Assembly: GCA_024644145.1 (NCBI GenBank)
Contig: JAHELO010000111.1
Coordinates: 1 to 6,056 of the forward strand
Direction of reading: 5' to 3'
From: Christiangramia sp.
GTDB taxonomy: Bacteria; Bacteroidota; Bacteroidia; Flavobacteriales; Flavobacteriaceae
DNA: 6,056 nucleotides
Under the pieces are notes generated by a model. It made no database searches. It was not told where the DNA came from and saw only the letters and a program-made list of their open reading frames with translations. Below, one piece after another: positions 1 to 5,573 of this stretch (within the stretch, counting starts at the first letter, position 1; every line of letters starts with the position of its first letter). A program made the translations under genes and the position numbers.

Positions 1-1439
1 ATGGTTCTGTCTTCGGTTAATACGGGAACCTGCTTTCTAAAGTTTTCTATTATGCCAGATAGTCTTTCAGAAGTTCTGGCCGGTTCTCTAAAATGTAATG
101 CCTGTGATGCATTGAATAATTCTATAGCCAGTACCGTAGTAAGATTATCAACCACTTTTAAAAGTTTGGTTGCACTGTTAGCCCCCATACTCACATGATC
201 TTCCTGACCGTTCGAGGAAACGATAGAATCTACAGAAGCCGGTGAAGACAACTGTTTATTCTGGCTGACAATACTTGCCGCTGTATATTGCGGGATCATA
301 AATCCACTGTTCAATCCTGGATTTTCTACCAGGAAATTTGGAAGACCTCTTAAACCAGACACCAGCTGATAGGTTCTTCTTTCAGAAATATTAGCAAGTT
401 CAGATAGAGCGATCGCCAGATAATCCAGCCCTAAAGCCAGTGGTTGCCCGTGAAAATTACCCCCAGATATAATTTTATCTGCTTCAATAAAGATATTTGG
501 ATTATCTGTTACAGAGTTGATCTCGGTTTTTACAGTTTTTCGTACAAATGAGAGGGTATCTTTAGAGGCACCATGCACCTGCGGGATACACCTGAACGAA
601 TAAGGATCCTGAACATTATCTTTTTCAGATTGAGCAATCTCACTGCCGTCTAAAAATGCCCTTATTCTTTCCGCGGTTTTCACCTGCCCCCTGTGAGGTC
701 GTACCAAATGAACCAGCTCATCAAATGGAGACAGGTTACAATCAAATGCATCTACAGAAACTGCACCTATGAGGTCTGCCATATAAGACAGCTTGTAGGC
801 CTTAAGTAACGCATATACTCCATGAGCGCTCATAAACTGGGTTCCATTTAACAGGGCCAATCCTTCCTTACTTTGCAAACGCACCGGTTCCCAGCCCATT
901 TTTTTCAGAAGTGAATCCCCAGAGATGATCGTATCTTCATAATATACCTCACCATCCCCAATCAATGGCAGCGCCAGGTGTGCTAAAGGAGCCAGATCTC
1001 CGGAAGCCCCCAATGATCCCTGCTCATAAATTACTGGTAAAAGATCATTATTATAAAGGTCTATTAAACGCTCTACTGTTTCTAATGCAACTCCAGAATT
1101 TCCGTAGCTTAAAGACTGGATCTTCAAAAGTAACATGAGTCTAATTACAGGTTTGGTTACCCGGTCACCTGTTCCACATGCGTGTGAACGAACCAGATTC
1201 TCCTGTAATTCCGTAAGTTTTTCTGAAGAGATCTTAACATTACATAAAGCACCAAATCCTGTATTAATTCCATACACAGGAACATCGCTCTCCTTGATCT
1301 TATTATTTAGATAGTCCCTGGACTTCTGAATATTCAATCTGGACTCATCACTTAACGCCAGTTTTTTTCTTTTCTTTAAAATATCATGAATAATTTCAAG
1401 ATCTAGAACTGCTGAACTTATATAGTGATGATTATGCAT
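1..1439 (-). CDS. hutH: Histidine ammonia-lyase, C-terminus cut by window edge
   Basis: Cytoplasmic enzyme that deaminates L-histidine to urocanate and ammonia, the first step of the Hut pathway (EC 4.3.1.3). Translating the minus strand from ATG at 1439-1437 gives 479 uninterrupted residues up to the left edge; the Pseudomonas putida enzyme has 510, so roughly 30 C-terminal residues are missing. The MIO-forming triad Ala-Ser-Gly is at 145-147 within GSLGASGDLAPLAH. Other active-site positions known from the P. putida enzyme are present: Y56 in YGINTGFG, S85-H86, N198 in LLNGT, Q277/Y280/R283 in QDPYSFR, F329 in GNFHG, and E413 in NGQEDHVSM. The Glu at 413 fits a histidine rather than phenylalanine lyase, where Gln is usual. 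A Flavobacterium tyrosine ammonia-lyase also has the Ser-His pair, so tyrosine lyase is a minor alternative. It lies downstream of nnr on the same strand with its own candidate promoter. Other hut genes would lie beyond the left edge if present. Confidence 0.95.
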   Translation of the reverse strand, partial: MHNHHYISSAVLDLEIIHDILKKRKKLALSDESRLNIQKSRDYLNNKIKESDVPVYGINTGFGALCNVKISSEKLTELQENLVRSHACGTGDRVTKPVIRLMLLLKIQSLSYGNSGVALETVERLIDLYNNDLLPVIYEQGSLGASGDLAPLAHLALPLIGDGEVYYEDTIISGDSLLKKMGWEPVRLQSKEGLALLNGTQFMSAHGVYALLKAYKLSYMADLIGAVSVDAFDCNLSPFDELVHLVRPHRGQVKTAERIRAFLDGSEIAQSEKDNVQDPYSFRCIPQVHGASKDTLSFVRKTVKTEINSVTDNPNIFIEADKIISGGNFHGQPLALGLDYLAIALSELANISERRTYQLVSGLRGLPNFLVENPGLNSGFMIPQYTAASIVSQNKQLSSPASVDSIVSSNGQEDHVSMGANSATKLLKVVDNLTTVLAIELFNASQALHFREPARTSERLSGIIENFRKQVPVLTEDRT

Positions 1440-1458
1440 TGTTAAATTTTAGAATTTG

Positions 1459-1507
1459 TGGAATGCAAAAATCTTATTTCAGCTATAACATTCCAAATTA
1501 ATTGGAA
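1459..1507. repeat. TTGGAA-type half-sites in inverted pairs over the hutH promoter
   Basis: Three related half-sites lie here: TGGAATG on plus at 1459-1465, its exact inverse CATTCCA at 1489-1495, and TTGGAA on plus at 1502-1507. The second and third also form a near-perfect 17-bp palindrome, TTCCAAATTAATTGGAA (1491-1507; 7 of 8 pairs match), which contains the -33 box. The two TGGAATG copies are 30 bp apart, about three helical turns, and bracket the -7 box. This arrangement suits an operator, but no regulator is visible and AT-rich DNA yields short dyads by chance. Confidence 0.4.
1466..1497 (-). promoter_or_regulatory. Candidate hutH promoter, Bacteroidota type
   Basis: Read on the minus strand, TTTG (1497-1494) is followed after 20 bases by GATTTTTG (1473-1466), which matches the Bacteroidota -7 consensus TAnnTTTG except for the first base. 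The downstream end is 26 bases from the hutH ATG, leaving a 5' leader of about 20 bases. No Shine-Dalgarno sequence is visible before the ATG, which is normal in this phylum. Position and spacing support it; no transcription start is known. Confidence 0.55.
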
Positions 1508-1535
1508 GCTAAATCCTGAAAATATTCAATTATTC

Positions 1536-3071
1536 TTAATTATTATCGGGCTTAGCCAAGTCCCTGTTGAAAAGGTCCTTTATAGCCCTTCCTATATTTT
1601 TAGCAATATCCCCGGCTAGCACTCCTTCATACCCTAATTCTTCAGCAGCAAAATCTCCTGCTTTACCATGTAAAAATACACCCAGTACAGCTGCGGTGAC
1701 AGGTTCATATGACTGGCCTATCAAGGAGGTAATAACCCCGGAGAGTACATCTCCACTTCCAGCGGTCGCCATGCCGGGATTACCAGAATTATTTACATAG
1801 ATCTCCTGACCATCTACCACAATGGTGTGAGCTCCTTTAACGACCATGATAATATTATGTTTTGCGCTAAAAGATTTAAGCATTTTCAGTTTCTGGAAAT
1901 CATCCTCCCACTCCCCTATCAAACGTTTTAACTCCCCGGGATGCGGAGTCAGCACTGAGTTCTCTGGGAGAAGCTCTAACAATTCCTTGTTTTTAGAAAG
2001 AATGTTGAGACCATCTGCATCTATAACCACAGGTGAATTTACAGCATTCAACAATGCCTTAAGAGCATTTAAAGGTTTAGTTTCTGTACCGGAACCCATC
2101 CCGAAACACACTACATCTGCCTTAAAAGTATCAGGATATGAACTTAATACCTCACTTTCTGCATCTGTAATTACCATCGCTTCCGGCAATGCTGTCTGCA
2201 CGATAGAATATCCGCATTTGGGTATATACAGGCTGCATAAACCACTTCCCGATCTTAAAGCAGCAGTGGCAGTAAGAAGCACACTGCCAATCTTTCCGTA
2301 GCTTCCGCCGGCAATGAGAACATGTCCATAATTTCCTTTATGCGTATTGGTTTTCCTTGGCTGGTAAAGAATAAGGGCCTCCTCCTCACTTATGAGATGC
2401 TGGGAAGATTTAATGGTAGAAAGAAATTCTTTATCCAGCCCAATATCCAGTATCTGAAGATCTCCAACAAAATTCATTGTTTCAGGTAAAAAGAATGCCA
2501 GTTTTGGAGTTTGAAAACTCAGCGTGTAATTTGCTTTTATAACGACAGAATTTGCCTTTTTGGCTTTATCTGCAAATAAACCGCTTGGCATATCTATAGC
2601 CAGAATAAATGCTTCAGAGTTATTAAGTTTCCCTACCAGTTTAGACACCCAACCATCAATGGGCCTGTTAAGGCCAATGCCAAAAATTGAATCAATAACG
2701 AAATCACCTGTATTTATATCCGGAAAATCTTCTTCACCCCTTATTAATTGAGGCCAGTTACTGGAAATATTTTTAAGCTTTTCATAATTAGCGAGAAAAT
2801 CTTTCGACCTTTTATCACTGTAATTCACTATATAAACGGTCACTTTGTATCCATGTTGAATAAGATGCCTGGCAATCACTAAGCCATCTCCCCCATTATT
2901 CCCTATTCCGCAGAAAATCTTCACAGGAATTTGGGCACCATTAAGCCGGTTATGGATCTCATTAAAAACCAAAGTGGCCGCTCGTTCCATTAATTCTTCG
3001 CTGGTTATTTTTTGTCTTTCAATGGTTTTATTGTCAGCTTCTGATAACTGTTCAGCAGTAAGTATTTTCAT
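1536..3071 (-). CDS. nnr: Bifunctional NAD(P)H-hydrate epimerase / ADP-dependent NAD(P)H-hydrate dehydratase
   Basis: Metabolite-repair enzyme (E. coli YjeF type) that restores hydrated, dead NADHX and NADPHX. The N-terminal YjeF_N domain (about 1-215) interconverts the R and S epimers (EC 5.1.99.6); the C-terminal ribokinase-like domain (about 225-500) dehydrates the S form using ADP in bacteria (EC 4.2.1.136). The epimerase part shows GIGNNGGDG at 55-63, the VIDSIFGIG loop with D127 at 125-133, and D160 in IDMPSG. The dehydratase part shows KGNYGHVLIAGG at 245-256, IDADGLNIL at 350-358, LTPHPGE at 374-380, KGAHT at 412-416 and GNPGMATAGSGDVLSG at 430-445, where D441 is the expected catalytic base in the nucleotide-binding turn. 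At 511 residues it is full length for the fusion, with no frameshift. ATG at 3071 opens directly into the typical N-terminal helix MKILTAEQL. It is divergent from gcvT and 96 bases upstream of hutH; as a housekeeping repair gene it has no specific link to either. Confidence 0.97.
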   Translation of the reverse strand: MKILTAEQLSEADNKTIERQKITSEELMERAATLVFNEIHNRLNGAQIPVKIFCGIGNNGGDGLVIARHLIQHGYKVTVYIVNYSDKRSKDFLANYEKLKNISSNWPQLIRGEEDFPDINTGDFVIDSIFGIGLNRPIDGWVSKLVGKLNNSEAFILAIDMPSGLFADKAKKANSVVIKANYTLSFQTPKLAFFLPETMNFVGDLQILDIGLDKEFLSTIKSSQHLISEEEALILYQPRKTNTHKGNYGHVLIAGGSYGKIGSVLLTATAALRSGSGLCSLYIPKCGYSIVQTALPEAMVITDAESEVLSSYPDTFKADVVCFGMGSGTETKPLNALKALLNAVNSPVVIDADGLNILSKNKELLELLPENSVLTPHPGELKRLIGEWEDDFQKLKMLKSFSAKHNIIMVVKGAHTIVVDGQEIYVNNSGNPGMATAGSGDVLSGVITSLIGQSYEPVTAAVLGVFLHGKAGDFAAEELGYEGVLAGDIAKNIGRAIKDLFNRDLAKPDNN

Positions 3072-3108
3072 AAATATGGCTATTGGTATCTATACTTCAT
3101 AAACTTAA

Positions 3109-3131
3109 GGATTCATATTAAATATAAATCC
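3109..3131. repeat. 23-bp near-perfect dyad in the nnr/gcvT intergenic region
   Basis: Arms GGATT (3109-3113) and AATCC (3127-3131) enclose a second matched pair ATATT (3115-3119) and AATAT (3121-3125), centred on 3120. Ten of 11 pairs match; the exception is C3114 against A3126. On the minus strand that pair reads U-G, so a minus-strand transcript could fold all 11 pairs as a hairpin, while plus-strand RNA would have a C-A mismatch. It lies 38 bases upstream of the nnr ATG and 21 upstream of the gcvT -33 box. It may be a protein-binding site for either gene or an nnr leader hairpin; function is unproven. Confidence 0.45.
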
Positions 3132-3151
3132 ATAAAAACCTCAAATAAATA

Positions 3152-3180
3152 TTGTATTCCTTCTGAATTGAATAAATTTG
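3152..3180 (+). promoter_or_regulatory. gcvT promoter, consensus Bacteroidota type
   Basis: TTG at 3152-3154, an 18-base spacer and a perfect TAnnTTTG box, TAAATTTG at 3173-3180, match the known Bacteroidota sigma-factor consensus. Transcription should start near 3185-3187, giving a leader of about 12-14 bases before ATG 3199. The box continues as TTTGCGC, as also seen in front of yebC. Confidence 0.7.
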
Positions 3181-3189
3181 CGCAAATTT
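3174..3189. repeat. Perfect 16-bp palindrome at the gcvT -7 box and start region
   Basis: AAATTTGCGCAAATTT is self-complementary over all 16 bases, centred between 3181 and 3182. Its left half is most of the -7 box and its right half falls on the expected transcription start. A protein bound here would block initiation, so it may be an operator; alternatively it arises by chance around a TAnnTTTGC promoter. Confidence 0.45.
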
Positions 3190-3198
3190 TTAAGAATA

Positions 3199-4281
3199 AT
3201 GAAAGAAATAGCCCTGGCTGAAAAGCATAAAGAATTGAACGCAAAAATGGTCCCATTTGCTGGTTTTAACATGCCTGTCTCGTATGAAGGTGTTAATATC
3301 GAACATGAAACCGTAAGAAAAGATCTGGGTGTGTTTGACGTTTCTCATATGGGCGAATTTCTTATCTCGGGTGAGCACGCCTTAGATTTAATTCAGAAAA
3401 TAAGTTCTAATGATGCCACCAAACTTGTAAATGGGAAAGCTCAATATTCCTGTATGCCAAATAATGAAGGTGGAATTGTTGACGATCTTATAATCTACAG
3501 GATAGATGATGAAAAGTACCTGTTGGTCGTTAACGCATCGAATATAGAAAAAGACTGGAACTGGATCGCTCATCACAATACCATGGATGCCACAATGCGC
3601 GATATGAGTGATGAGATGTCACTGCTTGCCATTCAGGGACCCAAGGCTGCCGAGGCAATGCAATCCCTTACTGATATAGATCTTGCAAATATGAAATTTT
3701 ACACTTTCGAGGTAGGAACCTTTGCAGGTGTTGAAAAAGTAATTGTATCTGCAACCGGGTACACAGGAAGTGGAGGTTTTGAGATTTATTTTAGAAATGA
3801 AGATGCAGTGCAGATCTGGGAAGAAGTCATGAAGGCCGGTAAAGATTTTGGCATAAAACCAATTGGCCTGGCCGCCAGAGATACCTTACGACTGGAAATG
3901 GGATATTGCTTATACGGCAACGATATTAATGATACAACTTCACCAATAGAAGCAGGTCTTGGCTGGATCACAAAATTCACAAAAGATTTCATAAATAGTG
4001 AGGCGCTTAAGAAGGAAAAGGAAAATGGCCCGAAACGGAAGTTAGTGGCATTTGAACTGGACGAAAGAGGAATTCCTAGACAGGGTTATGATATAGTAGA
4101 CGAAAACGGTAAGAAAATTGGAGAAGTAACTTCGGGCACCATGTCCCCTTCACTTGAAAAAGGAATAGGTTTAGGATATGTACCTTCCGAAATTGCAGGC
4201 GTAGGAAACAAAATTTCTATTCAGATACGTAAAAAAGCTGTTCCTGCAACTCAGGTAAAATTGCCCTTTTATAAAGGCTGA
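3199..4281 (+). CDS. gcvT: Glycine cleavage system T-protein (aminomethyltransferase)
   Basis: Transfers the one-carbon unit from the aminomethyl-lipoyl arm of H-protein to tetrahydrofolate, releasing ammonia and yielding 5,10-methylene-THF (EC 2.1.2.10), within the cytoplasmic glycine cleavage complex. The 360 residues match the usual bacterial length. Typical motifs run in order: KMVPFAGFNMPVSYEG (16-31), FDVSHMGEF (46-54), GGIVDDLIIYR (91-101; D96 is the likely catalytic Asp), LLAIQGPKA (142-150), SATGYTGSGGFEIY (184-197), GLAARDTLRLEMGYCLYGNDI (223-243), SPIEAGLGW (248-256) and GEVTSGTMSPSLEKGIGLGYV (308-328). I chose ATG 3199, not an in-frame TTG at 3178, because family proteins start with this MKxxAL..KH sequence and the TTG lies inside the promoter -7 box. 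No clear Shine-Dalgarno sequence precedes it. The genes for P- and H-proteins are not in the window. The SDR gene follows after 5 bases and is probably co-transcribed. Confidence 0.97.
   Translation: MKEIALAEKHKELNAKMVPFAGFNMPVSYEGVNIEHETVRKDLGVFDVSHMGEFLISGEHALDLIQKISSNDATKLVNGKAQYSCMPNNEGGIVDDLIIYRIDDEKYLLVVNASNIEKDWNWIAHHNTMDATMRDMSDEMSLLAIQGPKAAEAMQSLTDIDLANMKFYTFEVGTFAGVEKVIVSATGYTGSGGFEIYFRNEDAVQIWEEVMKAGKDFGIKPIGLAARDTLRLEMGYCLYGNDINDTTSPIEAGLGWITKFTKDFINSEALKKEKENGPKRKLVAFELDERGIPRQGYDIVDENGKKIGEVTSGTMSPSLEKGIGLGYVPSEIAGVGNKISIQIRKKAVPATQVKLPFYKG
4273..4277 (+). promoter_or_regulatory. Possible ribosome binding site for the TTG-started SDR gene
   Basis: AAAGG lies at the very end of gcvT, 9 bases before TTG 4287. 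A purine-rich site at normal distance is uncommon in this window and may compensate for the weak start codon, or ribosomes finishing gcvT may re-initiate. Confidence 0.4.
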
Positions 4282-4286
4282 TTTAT

Positions 4287-5102
4287 TTGAAACGAATACT
4301 CATTTTAGGAGCAAGCGGATTTATAGGGAATGCCCTGTATAAAGAGCTATGCTCCTATTTTGATACTCACGGTACTTACCATACTCAAAACGATTTTTTC
4401 GAAAACAATCATCAGTTCCATCATTTCGACATGGAATCTGAGAATGTGGAAATACTGCTGGAAAACCTTAAACCAGATGTAATTGTTTCGAGTTTAAGAG
4501 GGAATTTCGATGCCCAGATAGCTACTCACTTCTCCATCATTAACCACATTATAAAACACAATGCTAAGCTTATTTTTATAAGCTCTGCAAACGTTTTTGA
4601 CGGTTTTACAAATTTTCCTTCTTACGAATACGATAAAACTTTAAGCCAAAGTGTATATGGAAGGTTTAAGATCAAGATCGAAAATGCGCTTTTAAGACTC
4701 CCTAACCATCAGTATAATATCCTGAGACTGCCTATGGTTTTTGGCAAATCTTCCCCGAGGATCAAACAGATTAAAACTATCCTGGATCTGGGAGAACCTC
4801 TGGAGGTTTTTCCCAATGTAGTTATCAACGCTACTGAGATCTTAAAGGTCACACAACAAATACACTATATCATTAACAGGAACAGGCAGGGAGTTTTTCA
4901 TTTGGGAAGCACAGATCTTATCCACCAGAAGGATTTCATTAATGATATTTGTCTGGCCCTGGGTTATGAAAATCCTTTATTCAAAAATGTGTACGATTCC
5001 AATTACGACAGGTTTCTGGCCGTACTCCCCAAAGACAATAAATTGCCCAGAAACTTACAGATCACCATTAACCAGGTGGTGGAGGCTTCTGCCGGTGTTT
5101 AG
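4287..5102 (+). CDS. RmlD-like SDR-family oxidoreductase / sugar-nucleotide-binding protein, substrate unknown
   Basis: An extended short-chain dehydrogenase of 271 residues with an NAD(P)-binding Rossmann fold at the N-terminus: RILILGASGFIG (3-14) carries the GxSGxxG turn. ISSANVFDG (98-106) aligns with the ISTDYVF region of dTDP-4-dehydrorhamnose reductases, putting S100 at the catalytic Ser/Thr, with Y124 and K128 (YGRFK) completing the SDR active site at the same spacing. The stretch LRLPMVFGKSSP (146-157) and the C-terminal LPRNL (253-257) also resemble the RmlD/NAD-epimerase group. The substrate cannot be read from sequence, and no other sugar-nucleotide gene is nearby, so dTDP-rhamnose synthesis is not supported. 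The start must be TTG 4287 or something equally rare: an in-frame stop lies at 4272-4274, no ATG or GTG lies between, and the first internal Met (residue 49) would delete the Rossmann turn. It begins 5 bases after gcvT, suggesting translational coupling. No membrane segment or signal peptide is seen. Confidence 0.85.
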   Translation: MKRILILGASGFIGNALYKELCSYFDTHGTYHTQNDFFENNHQFHHFDMESENVEILLENLKPDVIVSSLRGNFDAQIATHFSIINHIIKHNAKLIFISSANVFDGFTNFPSYEYDKTLSQSVYGRFKIKIENALLRLPNHQYNILRLPMVFGKSSPRIKQIKTILDLGEPLEVFPNVVINATEILKVTQQIHYIINRNRQGVFHLGSTDLIHQKDFINDICLALGYENPLFKNVYDSNYDRFLAVLPKDNKLPRNLQITINQVVEASAGV

Positions 5103-5127
5103 CTGTTAATCTTATAATAATTAAATG

Positions 5128-5144
5128 GAATCCCCCCGGGTTTC
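5128..5144 (+). terminator. Weak candidate hairpin after the gcvT-SDR unit
   Basis: GAA-T-CCC, a CCC loop and GGG-T-TTC can pair as two 3-bp segments separated by a T-T mismatch, followed by a broken T-rich stretch (GTTCTTTAATCTTT). The stem is short and the T-run is interrupted, so partial read-through into phhB is likely if it terminates at all. The rest of the gap (5103-5190) shows no clear promoter; TAATTTTA at 5158-5165 matches 5 of the 6 fixed bases of the -7 consensus but has no TTG at the right distance. Confidence 0.22.
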
Positions 5145-5190
5145 GTTCTTTAATCTTTAATTTTAAGGGAATTCAAAATTTCTATAATCG

Positions 5191-5481
5191 ATGAAAAAAT
5201 TAACCGAGGATGAAATCCATGACAAGCTGAAAGAACTCGATGGCTGGACCTATGCCAAACAAGCCATTCACACTTCGTTTGAGTTTGAAAATTTCAAGGA
5301 AGCTTTTACAGTGATGACCCGAATTGCATTTGAGGCTGAAGCCCAACAACACCACCCTAACTGGGGAAATGTTTATAACCAGCTAGAGATCTCCCTCTCC
5401 ACCCACGATGCCGATGGGGTTACGGAAAAGGATTTTAAACTTGCGAGAACCATTGAAGAAATAATCGAAGCAACTGCTTAA
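5191..5481 (+). CDS. phhB: Pterin-4a-carbinolamine dehydratase
   Basis: Dehydrates 4a-hydroxytetrahydrobiopterin to quinonoid dihydrobiopterin (EC 4.2.1.96), recycling the pterin cofactor of aromatic amino-acid hydroxylases such as phenylalanine hydroxylase. At 96 residues it is the usual single-domain length. The family signature is intact: AEAQQHHPNWGNVYNQLEIS (49-68) followed by THDADGVTEKD (71-81). H54, H55 and H72 have the same spacing as the catalytic histidines 61, 62 and 79 of the mammalian enzyme, and W58 fits the HHPxW motif. ATG 5191 gives the typical start MKKLTEDEI. A purine run, AAGGGA at 5165-5170, is 20 bases upstream, too far for a normal ribosome site. No hydroxylase gene (phhA) is in the window. 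It lies 88 bases after the SDR gene and ahead of a strong terminator, so it may be the last gene of the gcvT unit or have its own weak promoter. Confidence 0.96.
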   Translation: MKKLTEDEIHDKLKELDGWTYAKQAIHTSFEFENFKEAFTVMTRIAFEAEAQQHHPNWGNVYNQLEISLSTHDADGVTEKDFKLARTIEEIIEATA

Positions 5482-5503
5482 AGATTATTAGCGTAAATAT
5501 AGC

Positions 5504-5541
5504 AGCTCCTCAATTTACATCGTGAATTAGGAGCTTTTTTT
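5504..5541 (+). terminator. Strong intrinsic terminator after phhB
   Basis: AGCTCCT (5504-5510) pairs with AGGAGCT (5529-5535), and inside it AATTTAC (5512-5518) pairs with GTGAATT (5522-5528) with one wobble. C5511 is bulged and the loop is ATC, so the stem has 14 pairs. Seven Ts follow at 5535-5541. It ends transcription 22 bases beyond the phhB stop codon and separates phhB from yebC. Confidence 0.9.
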
Positions 5542-5550
5542 ATATTTTTG
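5522..5550 (+). promoter_or_regulatory. yebC promoter starting in the terminator T-tract
   Basis: TATTTTTG at 5543-5550 is a perfect TAnnTTTG -7 box and continues as CGCG. At the -33 position, 18 bases upstream, only GTG (5522-5524, two of three bases) is found, and that lies in the 3' arm of the phhB terminator. Expected start near 5556, with a leader of about 18 bases to ATG 5574. Confidence 0.55.
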
Positions 5551-5573
5551 CGCGAACCTAATTTTAATCAACC

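Noticed and set aside
1..198. Plus-strand open frame starting at base 1.
   Set aside because: It is antisense to the C-terminal part of hutH, whose reading frame and motifs are unambiguous.
261..263. Gln393 of HutH (SQNK) where P. putida has Glu in SENK; at first taken as loss of the catalytic Glu414.
   Set aside because: Counting from the aligned Phe329 shows P. putida E414 lies in NQEDHVS, which corresponds to E413 here and is conserved. The SENK position is E394 in P. putida and has no catalytic role that I know of.
1567..2751. Plus-strand open frames of 63-151 codons within the nnr gene.
   Set aside because: They lie opposite a full-length, clearly conserved protein, show no recognisable domain, and have no promoter or start context; they are antisense shadows.
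3100..3107. TAAGTTTA on the minus strand as the nnr -7 box.
   Set aside because: It lacks the final G and has no TTG at the right distance upstream; position is plausible (about 28 bases from ATG) but evidence is too thin to list as a feature.
3187..3192. Glycine riboswitch upstream of gcvT.
   Set aside because: The expected leader is only about 12-14 bases, far too short for a riboswitch, and no such fold is visible in the whole 127-base gap.
3748..3789. GcvT has TGYTGSGGFE where many homologues have TGYTGEDGFE.
   Set aside because: All other motifs are intact and I believe this variant is common in Bacteroidota, so it is not evidence of an altered function.
3190..3992. Minus-strand open frames opposite gcvT.
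   Set aside because: Same reason: short, unrecognisable and fully overlapped by a well-supported gene.
4287..5102. SDR gene called as rmlD (dTDP-4-dehydrorhamnose reductase).
   Set aside because: The match to motifs is partial (SSANVF instead of STDYVF) and no rmlA, rmlB or rmlC is nearby, so a specific symbol is not justified.
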